From NCBI GenBank assembly GCA_016219175.1, contig JACRCD010000028.1, positions 1 to 64,000 on the forward strand: a DNA stretch of 64,000 nucleotides, written 5' to 3'. Position 1 is the stretch's first letter. Each line of letters begins with the position of its first letter. Origin of the DNA: Deltaproteobacteria bacterium. Its GTDB lineage: Bacteria; Desulfobacterota; Desulfobulbia; Desulfobulbales; SURF-16. Of the stretch, positions 43,134 to 52,393 are shown piece by piece. The position numbers and the translations under genes are program-made. The notes beneath the pieces were generated by a model. It had not been told where the DNA came from, ran no database searches, and saw only the letters and a program-made list of their open reading frames with translations.

Positions 43134-43319
43134 ATGTGGCAAGTAGAGGTTGACAAAGACAAATGCAGCGGCGACGAGGAGTGTGTCAACGCCTGCCCGG
43201 CCCAGGTGTTTGAGATGGTGGACGGCAAATCGGAACCGGTGAACATGGATGAGTGTCTCGGTTGTGAAACATGCATTGAGGTCTGCCCGGAGGATGCCAT
43301 TACCGTCACTGAAATGTGA
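43134..43319 (+). CDS. Ferredoxin, two-cluster type
   Basis: 61 residues. The second cluster motif is standard (CLGCETCIEVCP). The first is stretched: CSGDEECVNACP, with Cys-x5-Cys-x3-Cys and no Cys at one usual position, so that site may hold a 3Fe-4S cluster or a 4Fe-4S cluster with a different ligand. Strongly acidic. A small electron carrier lying among oxygen-defence genes. Confidence 0.9.
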   Translation: MWQVEVDKDKCSGDEECVNACPAQVFEMVDGKSEPVNMDECLGCETCIEVCPEDAITVTEM

Positions 43320-43436
43320 CCCCGCTGAAACCATTAACCACGCAGAAAAGAGGGGTGCCGCCCTGATATTGCATAAATCAAACGAGCTTTGGCGGCTCGG
43401 GAAGTTCAGGATAACAGATAACCCCGGAGGTTCAGG

Positions 43437-43934
43437 ATGAATATTTATGGGTTTGCCATGCAGATGGAAAAGGACGGCGAAAATTATTATCGGCAGCTGG
43501 CGGAGCAAAGCGGATCAGCCGGACTGAAAAAAATATTTGTCATGCTGGCGAATGAAGAGGTGAAGCACTACCATGTGGTGGAGCTGCTGAGCAAAAAATC
43601 CGGCTCTCCGCAAATGGCGGAAACAAAGGTGCTGGAAAATGTCAAAAATATCTTTGTCGAGATGAGGGCAACCAAGGATGTACCGCACATCGACACCACG
43701 ACAGAGACGCAGAGCTACCGCAAGGCCCGCGACCTTGAGGAGGAAAGCCGGAAGTTCTACCTGGAAAAGGCCGGACAGGCTGAAAATGAGGAGGAACGGC
43801 GGATCCTGCTGCAATTGGCCGGAGAAGAAGGAAAACATCTGCGTATCATGGAAAATATTGTCGACTTTGTCTCAAGGCCTGAGCCGGGGCACTGGCTGGA
43901 AAATGCGGAATGGCATCATCTGCTGGAGTATTAA
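43437..43934 (+). CDS. Ferritin-like (rubrerythrin-type) diiron protein
   Basis: 165 residues forming a four-helix bundle. MEKDGENYYRQLAEQS and LANEEVKHYHVVELL give one set of ligands (E and ExxH); LEEESRKFYLEKA and LLQLAGEEGKHLRIMENI give the second. No rubredoxin domain. This family of short rubrerythrin-like proteins is common in anaerobes and may act in peroxide or iron handling. GGAGG precedes the ATG. Confidence 0.87.
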   Translation: MNIYGFAMQMEKDGENYYRQLAEQSGSAGLKKIFVMLANEEVKHYHVVELLSKKSGSPQMAETKVLENVKNIFVEMRATKDVPHIDTTTETQSYRKARDLEEESRKFYLEKAGQAENEEERRILLQLAGEEGKHLRIMENIVDFVSRPEPGHWLENAEWHHLLEY

Positions 43935-43941
43935 TGGGAGG

Positions 43942-44158
43942 CAACAGGTACAAGGCAATAAACAAAAGGCCGTAGGCAAGAGGCACAAGGCAAAAAACAG
44001 TGTGGTATGCAGGGGCGGTTTTATGCCCGCTCTGCCAAGGCAAGTCAAAAGGCAGGTCGTGGTGCGACAGTGGCATCATGCCCACCCGGCGGGAAAGACT
44101 CCCCTTATGCCTACTGCCTCTTGCCCACTGCCACTTGCCTATTGCCTAACATTTTTTC
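43942..44158. mobile_element. Inverted-repeat element with ~50-bp AGGCA-rich arms
   Basis: The left arm (about 43948-44000) carries GGCAATA, GGCAAGAGGCA and AAGGCA; the right arm (44103-44150) carries the complements TGCCT, TGCCTCTTGCC and TATTGCC in mirrored order. GGCAAGAGGCA matches perfectly. No ORF. A half-similar AGGCAAAAGGCATAAG stretch lies near 4890-4915 on the other strand. Confidence 0.5.
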
Positions 44159-44283
44159 ACCCTCGTTTTTCAGATTACGGTTCCAATCCGCCGTGAAAAG
44201 GATTAAATCGGCTGAGTGAGGTTTCCCGCGCCCGCGGGGGGCAGGCATGTCATGAAACTTTATGGAATTTTGCGGAGAGAACA

Positions 44284-44832
44284 ATGAAAAAGATGACTGA
44301 ACAGCACCTTATCAATGCCTTTGGCGGTGAAAGCATGGCGCACATGCGCTATCTGCATTTTGCCGACCAGGCGTCACGGGAAAACTTTACCAATGTGGCG
44401 CGTCTGTTTAACGCCATCGCCCACGCCGAATACATTCACGCCGGAGACCATTACCAGGAACTCAAACATCTGAACAACGGTTTTGTGGCAAACAGCATGG
44501 GCGCCTTCGGACCGGGTGACACGCGGAAGAATCTCGGCCTGGCCATTGCCGGCGAAACGTTTGAGATTACGGAAATGTATCCCGCCTACATCGAGGTTGC
44601 CAAACTGCAGAATGAAAATGGCGCCCGCCGTACCTTTGAATGGTCGTATGCAACGGAAAAAATGCACAAGTCCCTTTTTGAGAAGGCACTCGAGGCCGTC
44701 AGCCAGGGCAGGGATGTGGAAGTCGGGCCGGTGCAGGTATGCAAGATATGTGGATATACCCTGGATGGGGATGCTCCGGATAAGTGCCCGGTATGCGGCG
44801 CAAAAAAAGAAAATTTTCACGAGTTTTCCTGA
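44284..44832 (+). CDS. Rubrerythrin
   Basis: 182 residues. N-terminal diiron four-helix domain (LINAFGGESMAHMRY, FNAIAHAEYIHAGDHY, FEWSYATEKMHKSLFE) and a C-terminal rubredoxin-like domain with CKICGYTLDGDAPDKCPVCG. It reduces hydrogen peroxide in the cytoplasm of anaerobes, taking electrons from rubredoxin or ferredoxin. Preceded by AGAGA. With the ferredoxin and ferritin-like protein upstream it forms an oxygen-defence group. Confidence 0.93.
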   Translation: MKKMTEQHLINAFGGESMAHMRYLHFADQASRENFTNVARLFNAIAHAEYIHAGDHYQELKHLNNGFVANSMGAFGPGDTRKNLGLAIAGETFEITEMYPAYIEVAKLQNENGARRTFEWSYATEKMHKSLFEKALEAVSQGRDVEVGPVQVCKICGYTLDGDAPDKCPVCGAKKENFHEFS

Positions 44833-44997
44833 CGCAGGGTCGCATTACGCATACCGGGGAGGGGCGCCCATGACCTTGCAACCCTTTTCCAGGTCTTTTT
44901 TTTTATTAAAATACCCTCTTGCTCCCTCGTTCTCGTTAAAGAATAGCTTTCGAGGAGCGCGGCAACAGAAAAAATCGCACCCGGTTACTTACTATCA

Positions 44998-47900
44998 ATG
45001 CAAATAAAAAAAGAACCGCCCATCTCGCCCCGCAGCATCCTCATGCTCCTCCTTGTCCTGGCCGGGCTCTATGTCTGCAGCTTGCACAGCTTCCTGCTGT
45101 TTCACAGTCTTGTCGAGCTTTTCAGCATCTCTGTCGCGGGCGGCATCTTCATGTTGGCCTGGAACGCCCGCGCTATCATGCGCAACAATTATTTCCTCTT
45201 TCTCGGCATTTCCTACTTTTTTGTCGGCATTCTCGGCCTGTTTCACATCCTCACCTATAAAGGCATGGGAATTTTCCAGGGTGACGAAGCCAACATGGCG
45301 ACGCAGTTCTGGATAGGGACCCGTTATCTCGAGGGCTTTTCCCTGCTGGCCTCGCCAATATTTTTCACCAGGAAACTTCGACCGGTCTGGACCATCGTCT
45401 TTTTTTCCTTACTCACCTCAGTTGTTATCTGGATGATTTTTTCCGGTTTTTTTCCCATCTGTTACGAGACAGGGCGCGGACTCACCACATTCAAAAAAGT
45501 GAGCGAATACCTCATTTCCCTGATCCTGCTCGGTTCCCTGTTCATGCTTTACACCAGGCGGCGCCTGATTGACGCCAATCTTCTCATGCTGATTGCCGTG
45601 GCAATCCTTTTTGCCGTCATTGCTGAAGTCAGTTTTACCAGCTATGTCAGCGTCTATGGGAAAATGAATGTTTTCGGCCACCTGTTCCGATTCATCTCCT
45701 TCTATCTAATCTACAAGGCCATTATTGAAACCGGCCTGAAAAAGCCCTATGAACTGCTGTTTGCCGATTTGAAAAAAAACGAGGCGGCGATCAGAAACAG
45801 TGAACAGGAATTCCGCGCCATGTTTGAACTGTCGGCCGTGGGCATGGCTCAGTCCGATCCGGTGACAGATCATTTTGTCAGGGTAAATGACCGGCTCTGC
45901 CGGATCACCGGCTATAGCGCGGATGAACTGCTCACCATGTCATCCGCCGACCTCACCTGCCCTGAAGATCTGGCCAGGGAGGGCATGCAGTGCAGTGCAG
46001 GGAATACCTGGAAGAAGGAAATGCGTTATAGCCGCAAGGATGGCGTCATCATCTGGGTCAAGATCACCGGCACCGCCATTGGCGCGCAGGGTGACCAGCC
46101 GCAAAGGAACATGGCCATCATCGAGGACATTACCGAACGGAAAACAGCGGAGCAGACCCTGCGCGACAACGAAAAAAAATATCGGCTGCTCTTTGAGAAC
46201 ATGCTGAACGGATTTGCCTATCACCGGATCATCGTCGATGAACAAAATGTCCCCCTTGACTATATCTTCCTTGAAGTCAACAGCGCCTTTGAACGGAAGA
46301 CCGGCCTGGTCAGGGAGCAAATCATCGGCAGACGGGTGACCGAGGCGCTGCCCCATATCCGCGAGGACGACTTTGATTGGATCGGCGTGTTCGGCAAGGT
46401 TGCCCTGACCGGCGAGGCCGTCTATTTCGACCAGTATATCCCCAAGCTGAACAAATGGTTTTCCTTCGCCGCCTACAGCCCTGAACAGGGTTTTTTTGCC
46501 GTCGTTATCAGAGACATTACCCTGAGTAAGCAGGCCGAGCAAAAACTGCGCAGGAGCGAGTGGCGGTTCAAGGGAACTTTTGAAAATGCGGCGGTGGGCT
46601 TTGCCCAGGTCAGCCTGGAAGGACGCTGGCTGGATGCCAACAGTAAACTGTGCGATATCCTAGGCTACAGCCGTGAGGAACTGCTGCAAAAGACCCTGCG
46701 GGAAATCACCCATCCCGAAGACCTGGAGGAGGATAATGCCCAGGCCAGCCGTCTGGCCTGCGGCAGGATCGATCATTACTCCATGGAAAAACGTTACCTG
46801 CACAAGGATGGGCATATCATCTGGACCAACCTGACCTGCAGCATGCAGCTGGATGATGAAGGCAATCCGCTCTATTTTATTAATGTCGTCGAGGATATCG
46901 GCTGGCGCAAGCGCGTTGAACAGGCACTAAAGGAGAGTGAGGAAAAATTCCGGCTGCTGGCTGACAGCATCAAGGATGTGATCTGGATGAGCTCCCCCGG
47001 GGTGGAAAAAATGATCTATATCAATCCGGCCTATGAAGCGATATGGGGCCGGACCTGTGAAAGTCTGTACATCAGCCCTGCCTCGTTTGCCGAAGCCATC
47101 CATCCTGACGACATGGAACTGATGGCCGACGCCTTTCAGCAGCATGCCGCTGGCAAGTGGCATTTCAACTACCGCATTGTCCGTCCTGACGGGACCGTGC
47201 GCTGGATTGAGGATGCGGGCTCTCCCATCTACGACGAAAAAGGCGACATCGTGCGCATGGTGGGGGTGGCCCGGGATGTCACGGAGCGCAAACAGGCCGA
47301 ACAGGCCAGGGAAAAATATCTTCTGCGGCTGAACGGTCTGCTCGGCATTTCCGCATCGGTGCTCTCGGCCAGGAGCACCCAGGATATGCTGCAGAAGGTG
47401 ATTGATGCCGCGGTGGAGCTGACCGACGCCATATACGGCACCTCCGGTCACGGCTTTCGCGAAGGGTCGTTCCAGATCGGCGCCACCTCCCGGTCGGCCG
47501 AGGCCTCGCCCTGTCCTCCCGGCAATCTCTTTGTTGTGGAAAAAGGCGGGGTGTATCAGGAGCTTATCGATGCAAACCGATCGCTGCGCCTCACCGACGA
47601 GCAACTGCGCAAGCACCCCCGATGGCAGGGGCTGCCGGCCGGTCATGCCCCGCTTGACGGGCTGCTCGGCGTCAGCCTGACCGGCCGGGATGATAAAGCC
47701 AGAGGCATGATCATGGTAACCTGCAAAAAAGAGGGAGAGTTCAGCCTGGAGGATGAGATCCTGCTCAGACAGCTGGCATCGCTGGCTTCTCTCGGCCTGC
47801 AGCATATCGAGGCCCGTGAGCAAGCCGAACAGAAGGCCCTGGAGGCGGATCTGGGGAGGAAAAGGCTCATTGAACTCACCGGGGAACTTGAACGGTCCAA

Positions 47901-48582
47901 CAAGGATCTGCAGCAGTTTGCCTATATCGCCTCCCATGACCTGCAGGAACCGCTCCGCACCGTCGCTGGCTTTGTCCAGCTTTTGAGCAAACGTTACAGG
48001 GGCAAACTTGATGAGAAGGCCGACAGTTTCATCGACTTTGCGGTTGACGGCACGACATACATGCAGAAGCTGCTAAATGACCTGCTCGCCTATTCACGGG
48101 TGGGAGGCGGCGAATTACAACTGCAGCCGCTGGCCTTGAAGACCTGCGTCGAGCGGGCCGTGATGAACCTGAAAAAATCAATTGATGACAATGGCGCGAC
48201 TATTGAGTGCGACACCATGCCCACTGTCTTTGCCGACGAGATGCAGATGGTCCAGCTGCTGCAGAACCTGATCGGCAATGCCGTCAAGTTTCGCGGCCAG
48301 GAACCCCCGCATATTCAAATTTCGGCCGAGGCGACAGGGCATGAATGGCTGATCCGCATCAGGGATAACGGCATCGGCATCGATCCGCAGCATCACGACC
48401 GTATCTTTCTCATGTTCAAGCGCCTGCACAGACGAGGCGAGTATCCGGGTACCGGCATCGGTCTTGCATTATGCAAGAAGATTGTAGAGCGGCATGGCGG
48501 CCGCATGTGGGTCGAACCGGCGCCCGAAAAAGGAACGGCATTTTATATTTCGCTGCCGGCCGGGAGTGGCGAGCGGTCATGA
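44998..48582 (+). CDS. MASE3-PAS-GAF hybrid sensor histidine kinase
   Basis: 1194 residues. N-terminal ~250 residues form a MASE3-type membrane sensor (seven or so helices; FLGISYFFVGILGLFHIL). Four PAS domains follow (about 265-780), then a GAF domain (about 785-950), a coiled linker, HisKA (IASHDLQEPLRTVAGFVQLL, His ~981) and HATPase_c (NLIGNAVKFRGQ, RIRDNGIGID, GTGIGLALCKKIVERHGG). It phosphorylates on its His and passes the group to a regulator. The next gene, an Rcp1-like regulator, overlaps by 4 bp and is the likely partner. Ligand unknown. Confidence 0.92.
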   Translation: MQIKKEPPISPRSILMLLLVLAGLYVCSLHSFLLFHSLVELFSISVAGGIFMLAWNARAIMRNNYFLFLGISYFFVGILGLFHILTYKGMGIFQGDEANMATQFWIGTRYLEGFSLLASPIFFTRKLRPVWTIVFFSLLTSVVIWMIFSGFFPICYETGRGLTTFKKVSEYLISLILLGSLFMLYTRRRLIDANLLMLIAVAILFAVIAEVSFTSYVSVYGKMNVFGHLFRFISFYLIYKAIIETGLKKPYELLFADLKKNEAAIRNSEQEFRAMFELSAVGMAQSDPVTDHFVRVNDRLCRITGYSADELLTMSSADLTCPEDLAREGMQCSAGNTWKKEMRYSRKDGVIIWVKITGTAIGAQGDQPQRNMAIIEDITERKTAEQTLRDNEKKYRLLFENMLNGFAYHRIIVDEQNVPLDYIFLEVNSAFERKTGLVREQIIGRRVTEALPHIREDDFDWIGVFGKVALTGEAVYFDQYIPKLNKWFSFAAYSPEQGFFAVVIRDITLSKQAEQKLRRSEWRFKGTFENAAVGFAQVSLEGRWLDANSKLCDILGYSREELLQKTLREITHPEDLEEDNAQASRLACGRIDHYSMEKRYLHKDGHIIWTNLTCSMQLDDEGNPLYFINVVEDIGWRKRVEQALKESEEKFRLLADSIKDVIWMSSPGVEKMIYINPAYEAIWGRTCESLYISPASFAEAIHPDDMELMADAFQQHAAGKWHFNYRIVRPDGTVRWIEDAGSPIYDEKGDIVRMVGVARDVTERKQAEQAREKYLLRLNGLLGISASVLSARSTQDMLQKVIDAAVELTDAIYGTSGHGFREGSFQIGATSRSAEASPCPPGNLFVVEKGGVYQELIDANRSLRLTDEQLRKHPRWQGLPAGHAPLDGLLGVSLTGRDDKARGMIMVTCKKEGEFSLEDEILLRQLASLASLGLQHIEAREQAEQKALEADLGRKRLIELTGELERSNKDLQQFAYIASHDLQEPLRTVAGFVQLLSKRYRGKLDEKADSFIDFAVDGTTYMQKLLNDLLAYSRVGGGELQLQPLALKTCVERAVMNLKKSIDDNGATIECDTMPTVFADEMQMVQLLQNLIGNAVKFRGQEPPHIQISAEATGHEWLIRIRDNGIGIDPQHHDRIFLMFKRLHRRGEYPGTGIGLALCKKIVERHGGRMWVEPAPEKGTAFYISLPAGSGERS

Positions 48583-49034
48583 ACAGCGAAACAAAAAATT
48601 GCATTGAAATATTGCTGGTGGAAGATAACCCGGCGGATGTGCTCTTAATGGAAGAGGCCATGCATGATGCGGGCAGCTGCAACAAACTGCATGTGGTCAA
48701 TGACGGGGAAGAGGCAATGGCGTATTTACGCGGTCAGGGGGTATATGCCGCCGCGCCGCGTCCTGATCTCGTCATGCTTGATCTCAACCTGCCGAAAAAA
48801 GACGGCCGGGAGGTGCTGAAGGAAATCAAGGAGGACAGCGGCCTCATGCATATTCCGGTGATTATCATCTCCACCTCCCAGTCCGAGGAGGAGATTTTAA
48901 ACAGTTACCGGCTGCACGCCAACTGTTTCATCTCAAAGCCGGTTGATTTAAACAAGTTTATTGCAATCGTGCAGGCCATTGACGATTTCTGGTTTTCCGT
49001 GGCCAGGCTTCCTTCCAAAGCATGCCAGAGTTGA
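48579..49034 (+). CDS. Single-domain response regulator (Rcp1-like)
   Basis: 151 residues, receiver only. EILLVEDNPADVLLMEEA with the acidic pocket, phospho-acceptor in DLVMLDLNLPKKDG, then IISTSQSEEEI and ISKPVDL with the conserved Lys. The insertion after strand 2 (YLRGQGVYAAAPRPD) is typical of Rcp1-type regulators paired with phytochrome-like or PAS kinases. Overlaps the kinase stop by ATGA; start chosen on that coupling. Confidence 0.92.
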   Translation: MNSETKNCIEILLVEDNPADVLLMEEAMHDAGSCNKLHVVNDGEEAMAYLRGQGVYAAAPRPDLVMLDLNLPKKDGREVLKEIKEDSGLMHIPVIIISTSQSEEEILNSYRLHANCFISKPVDLNKFIAIVQAIDDFWFSVARLPSKACQS

Positions 49035-49078
49035 TGGCACGGCGCGGCCGTGTATGAACATTACCAAGGTCGGTGCGT

Positions 49079-49687
49079 ATGAATAATCAATCCATCACCA
49101 TTTTGTATATTGAGGATAACGCTGCTGATGTCGTGCTGGTGCAAGAAATGCTTGCGGATGAGCCAAACCTGATCTGCGTCCTGGAAAACTCTCCCAGGCT
49201 TGCGGCCGGCATGGAGCGCCTTGAAGCAGGCGGGATCGATCTGACTCTGCTGGATCTCTCCCTGCCCGACAGTCATGGGCTTGAGACCTTTCTGGCCTTG
49301 AAAAACAAAATGAGCGGCATGCCGGTCATTGTCATGACCGGCACCGATGACGAAGCGCTGGCCGTGAAGGCGGTGCAGGCCGGGGCCCAGGATTACCTGG
49401 TGAAGAGACATCTTGACACCAACCTGCTGGTCCGCGCCATCCGTTATGCCATTGAACGGGAGAAGCTGCTCGCCAGTCTGCGCCAGGCCTCGGAGCAGAT
49501 CAAAACATTGAAGGGTTTTATCCCCATCTGCGCCTCGTGCAAAAATGTGCGTGACGACAAGGGGTTCTGGCATCAGGTTGAATCATATATCAGCAAGCAC
49601 TCCGATGCGGAATTCAGCCATGGCATCTGTCCTGATTGCGCCCAGAAGCTCTACCCTGATTTTTTAACGAAACGGGGAACAGAATGA
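49079..49687 (+). CDS. Response regulator with C-terminal Cys4 tail
   Basis: About 202 residues from ATG 49079 (GTG 49073 is also possible). Receiver: IEDNAADVVLVQEM, LTLLDLSLPDSHG, VMTGTDDE, DYLVKRHLD. A linker helix is followed by CASCKNVRDDKGFWHQV and GICPDCAQKLYP, two CxxC pairs. Same design as the regulator at 33801-34415. It lies 44 bp after the Rcp1-like gene and is likely cotranscribed with the kinase, giving a three-gene signalling unit. Confidence 0.9.
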   Translation: MNNQSITILYIEDNAADVVLVQEMLADEPNLICVLENSPRLAAGMERLEAGGIDLTLLDLSLPDSHGLETFLALKNKMSGMPVIVMTGTDDEALAVKAVQAGAQDYLVKRHLDTNLLVRAIRYAIEREKLLASLRQASEQIKTLKGFIPICASCKNVRDDKGFWHQVESYISKHSDAEFSHGICPDCAQKLYPDFLTKRGTE

Positions 49688-49758
49688 TTTTCGCAAAAGC
49701 CGCGAAAAAAATTCAGACCAATCAGACTGATTAAGCAGGAAGCTCTCGCAATCGCTCC

Positions 49759-51771
49759 CTATCTCAGGGCCAAATCGACGACCTCGCCGAATTCGCTGGT
49801 CGTAATGATCCGCAGCTCTTTTACTATATCCTCGGGAATCTCCCCCAGGTCCGCCTTGTTGGGCAACGGCAGAATGACGGTCTTCATCCCCGCCCGCCGG
49901 GCCGCGAGTATCTTATCGCGTATGCCGCCCACCGGCAGTATTCTGCCGCTTAAGGTCAATTCCCCGGTGAGGGCGACATCCTTTCTGACCGGCCGTTTCG
50001 TCAACAGGGAAAGAAGGGCCATAGCGACAGTGAGCCCTGCCGAGGGCCCATCCTTGGGAACGGCCCCGGCGGGTACATGAATATGAATATCATGTCCCGC
50101 GAAAAAATCCTCCGCGACATGAAACCTCTCGGCATTGCTGCGGATATAGCTGAGGGCGGCCTGGGCCGACTCTTTCATCACATCACCCAGGGAGCCGGTA
50201 AGTATGAGATTTTCTTTCCCTTTCATTATCGTCGCTTCAACAAAGAGGATCTGCCCGCCGGCCTCGGTCAAGGCCAGACCGGTGGCCACCCCCACCCTTT
50301 CCGTGTCATCCGCCAGTTCAAAGAAAAATTTACGCGGCCCGAGATATTTTTCCAGCAGGTCCGGGGTAATCTCCACGGTGCCGCCGGCTCCACCGCCGCT
50401 TAATACCTCCCTGGCTGTTTTCCGGCAGATTGCCGCAATCTGCCGCTGCACGTTGCGCAGTCCCGCCTCCCGGGTATATTCCCGCACTATCTTGCGGACC
50501 GCTGCCTCGGTGAAACGCAGAGCCCGGCGGGAGAGCCCCGACTCCTCAATTTCCCGGGGAACCAGATAATGAAGCGCTATCTTTTCCTTTTCCTCCTCCG
50601 TATAGCCGGAAAAGGGGATGAGTTCCAGCCGGTCAAGCAGGGGCGGAGGGATGCGATCGGTCGTATTGGCGGTGGCGATAAACATAACCCGGGACAGATC
50701 AAAGGGCAGATCAAGATAATTATCAATGAAGTGGGTGTTCTGAGTATGATCGAGCACTTCAAGCAGCGCCGAGGCAGGATCGCCCTTGAAATCATTGCCG
50801 ATCTTATCTATTTCATCAAGCATGACAACGGGATTTCTGGCCCCGGCCCGGCGGATTTCCTGAATAATGCGGCCGGGCAAGGCCCCGACATAACTTCTCC
50901 GGTGTCCTCTGATCTCAGCCTCATCCTTCATGCCAGCCAGGGAAATCCGGATAAATTTCCGGCCAAGACACTTGGCGATGGATTTCTGCAGGGAGGTCTT
51001 GCCCGTGCCGGGCGGGCCGACAAAACAGAGAATGGGCCCCTTGGAACCAAGCTGTTTTTTCTTTCCGGCCACAGCCCCCTTGAGCGTGGCTCGCAGTTCA
51101 TCAAGATTTAAGGGCTTGGCCAGAAAGTAAAATGAGCCTTTTTTCATGGCCTCAACCGCAGCCGGGGTCGTGGCATAGCCGGTGACAATGATTACCTCGG
51201 TGCCGGCATTGCGGGCTTTGGCTTTCTCCAGCACATCCATGCCGTCGGCCCCCGCCATCTTCAAATCGGTCACCACCAGATCAAAGCGGTTCCGGCCCAA
51301 AATATCCAAGGCCTCGACCCCGCTTGCGGCGCAGGTCACCTCATATCCTTCCTTGTCCAGCACATGCTGCAGATTGAGGCGGGCGGTTTCATCATCATCA
51401 ACGAGAAGCACGTTATGCCGGCAGGAAAGTTTGAGTATCCGCACGGCAAGGTATTCCATGATGCGCTCTTTCACGTCATCCAGACCGTAGTGATCCTCGT
51501 CGAGAATCCTCTGGGCATGGCTGATATCCAGGTTGTCCTCGGTTAAGGTGTTCCACGGCAGACTGGTGAGATATTCAATATAATTGACGCCGATGGAGTA
51601 TTCGGCCGTGTTGCAGTTGGTTTTTTCGAGTTTCTCAATTTCCTTCAGGGCCGCTTTTTCCACCAAGGGCGGCATTTCGGACTGGAGGACCGAAGCGCGT
51701 AATTTTTCCATTTCAGGGGAAATTTCCCGACCCTGTTGTTCCTGCCCCTGCCATCTGTCAAATAGACCCAT
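49759..51771 (-). CDS. Lon-type AAA+ protease with an inserted response-regulator receiver domain
   Basis: 670 residues from ATG 51771, which has GGGGAG upstream; ATG 51837 is less likely. The usual N-terminal LAN substrate domain is missing. A short helical Lon linker (YLTSLPWNTLTEDN, HYGLDDVKERIMEYLA) is interrupted after RILKLS by a whole receiver (about 115-235: VLLVDDDETARL, phospho-acceptor D169 in VVTDLKMAG, VTGYAT, LAKPLNLDEL). The AAA+ module then resumes: GPPGTGKTS with Lys258, VVMLDEIDK. The protease domain has Ser577 (KDGPSAGL) and Lys620 (GGIRDKILAARRAG), spaced 43 as in E. coli Lon. All catalytic and receiver residues are present. It probably is a phosphorylation-controlled protease. 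Confidence 0.93.
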   Translation of the reverse strand: MGLFDRWQGQEQQGREISPEMEKLRASVLQSEMPPLVEKAALKEIEKLEKTNCNTAEYSIGVNYIEYLTSLPWNTLTEDNLDISHAQRILDEDHYGLDDVKERIMEYLAVRILKLSCRHNVLLVDDDETARLNLQHVLDKEGYEVTCAASGVEALDILGRNRFDLVVTDLKMAGADGMDVLEKAKARNAGTEVIIVTGYATTPAAVEAMKKGSFYFLAKPLNLDELRATLKGAVAGKKKQLGSKGPILCFVGPPGTGKTSLQKSIAKCLGRKFIRISLAGMKDEAEIRGHRRSYVGALPGRIIQEIRRAGARNPVVMLDEIDKIGNDFKGDPASALLEVLDHTQNTHFIDNYLDLPFDLSRVMFIATANTTDRIPPPLLDRLELIPFSGYTEEEKEKIALHYLVPREIEESGLSRRALRFTEAAVRKIVREYTREAGLRNVQRQIAAICRKTAREVLSGGGAGGTVEITPDLLEKYLGPRKFFFELADDTERVGVATGLALTEAGGQILFVEATIMKGKENLILTGSLGDVMKESAQAALSYIRSNAERFHVAEDFFAGHDIHIHVPAGAVPKDGPSAGLTVAMALLSLLTKRPVRKDVALTGELTLSGRILPVGGIRDKILAARRAGMKTVILPLPNKADLGEIPEDIVKELRIITTSEFGEVVDLALR

Positions 51772-52085
51772 TTCTCCCCTCCCCACAAATTCCGTCTGCC
51801 CCAGGCATTGCAAGGGAATGCCAACGAGTTCTTCCATCCTTTCAGATTCCGGTCGGTTCCCTAAAGCTCTTGATCTACATCAGTTTCCTGGAAAAGCCAG
51901 CGAAATCCGCTAGCCCAGCCATGCTTGTTACTTTTTGCAACACAACTATTAACAAAACGCAACATTGCCATATCTTATTGTTTTCAGGGAAATGTTCCTG
52001 TAACAACAGGCGCATGATTCAAAACGCAACACCAAAAAAAAATCATCTTTTCTTATCAAATATAATTTTACAAACAATATCGATA

Positions 52086-52123
52086 TGTTGCAACAAAAAC
52101 CATCCTTTGGCATTCCTGTTGCA
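52086..52123 (+). promoter_or_regulatory. Sigma-54 promoter (-24/-12) with adjacent palindrome
   Basis: TGGCATTCCTGTTGCA (52108-52123) has GG and GC exactly 10 bp apart, the sigma-54 geometry. A perfect palindrome TGTTGCAACA (52086-52095) stands just upstream, and further GCAACA copies lie near 51935, 51961 and 52025, as expected of activator sites. It points to the 58-residue ORF at 52217. Confidence 0.7.
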
Positions 52124-52216
52124 ATATAACATGGCAAAAGGAGAAGCTGACGTATAAATGACAGCGTCGCAACACTCACTCATTACTACTCAATTACCAA
52201 GATGGAGGAATAAGTC

Positions 52217-52393
52217 ATGTACACCAAAAATAGCCTGAACCTATGGGACCGACTCATGATGGCAATCACCTTTGCCGAGTCAGGCGAACATGAAACCGCA
52301 AAAAACATACTTGATCCGGTCAAGGAAAACCGCAAGGGGAATGAAAAAAGAATCAATGACCAGAACAGCAACCGCCCTGAATTAAGACTGTAG
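52217..52393 (+). CDS. Small conserved-looking protein, 58 residues
   Basis: Starts at ATG with GGAGGA 8 bp upstream, so a strong translation site. Sequence MYTKNSLNLWDRLMMAITFA then a polar, basic tail (EHETAKNILDPVKENRKGNE). It resembles small hypothetical proteins in related sulfate reducers, but I cannot name a family. Preceded by a sigma-54 promoter. It is divergent from the receiver-Lon gene, which shares the same 445-bp intergenic region. Confidence 0.7.
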   Translation: MYTKNSLNLWDRLMMAITFAESGEHETAKNILDPVKENRKGNEKRINDQNSNRPELRL

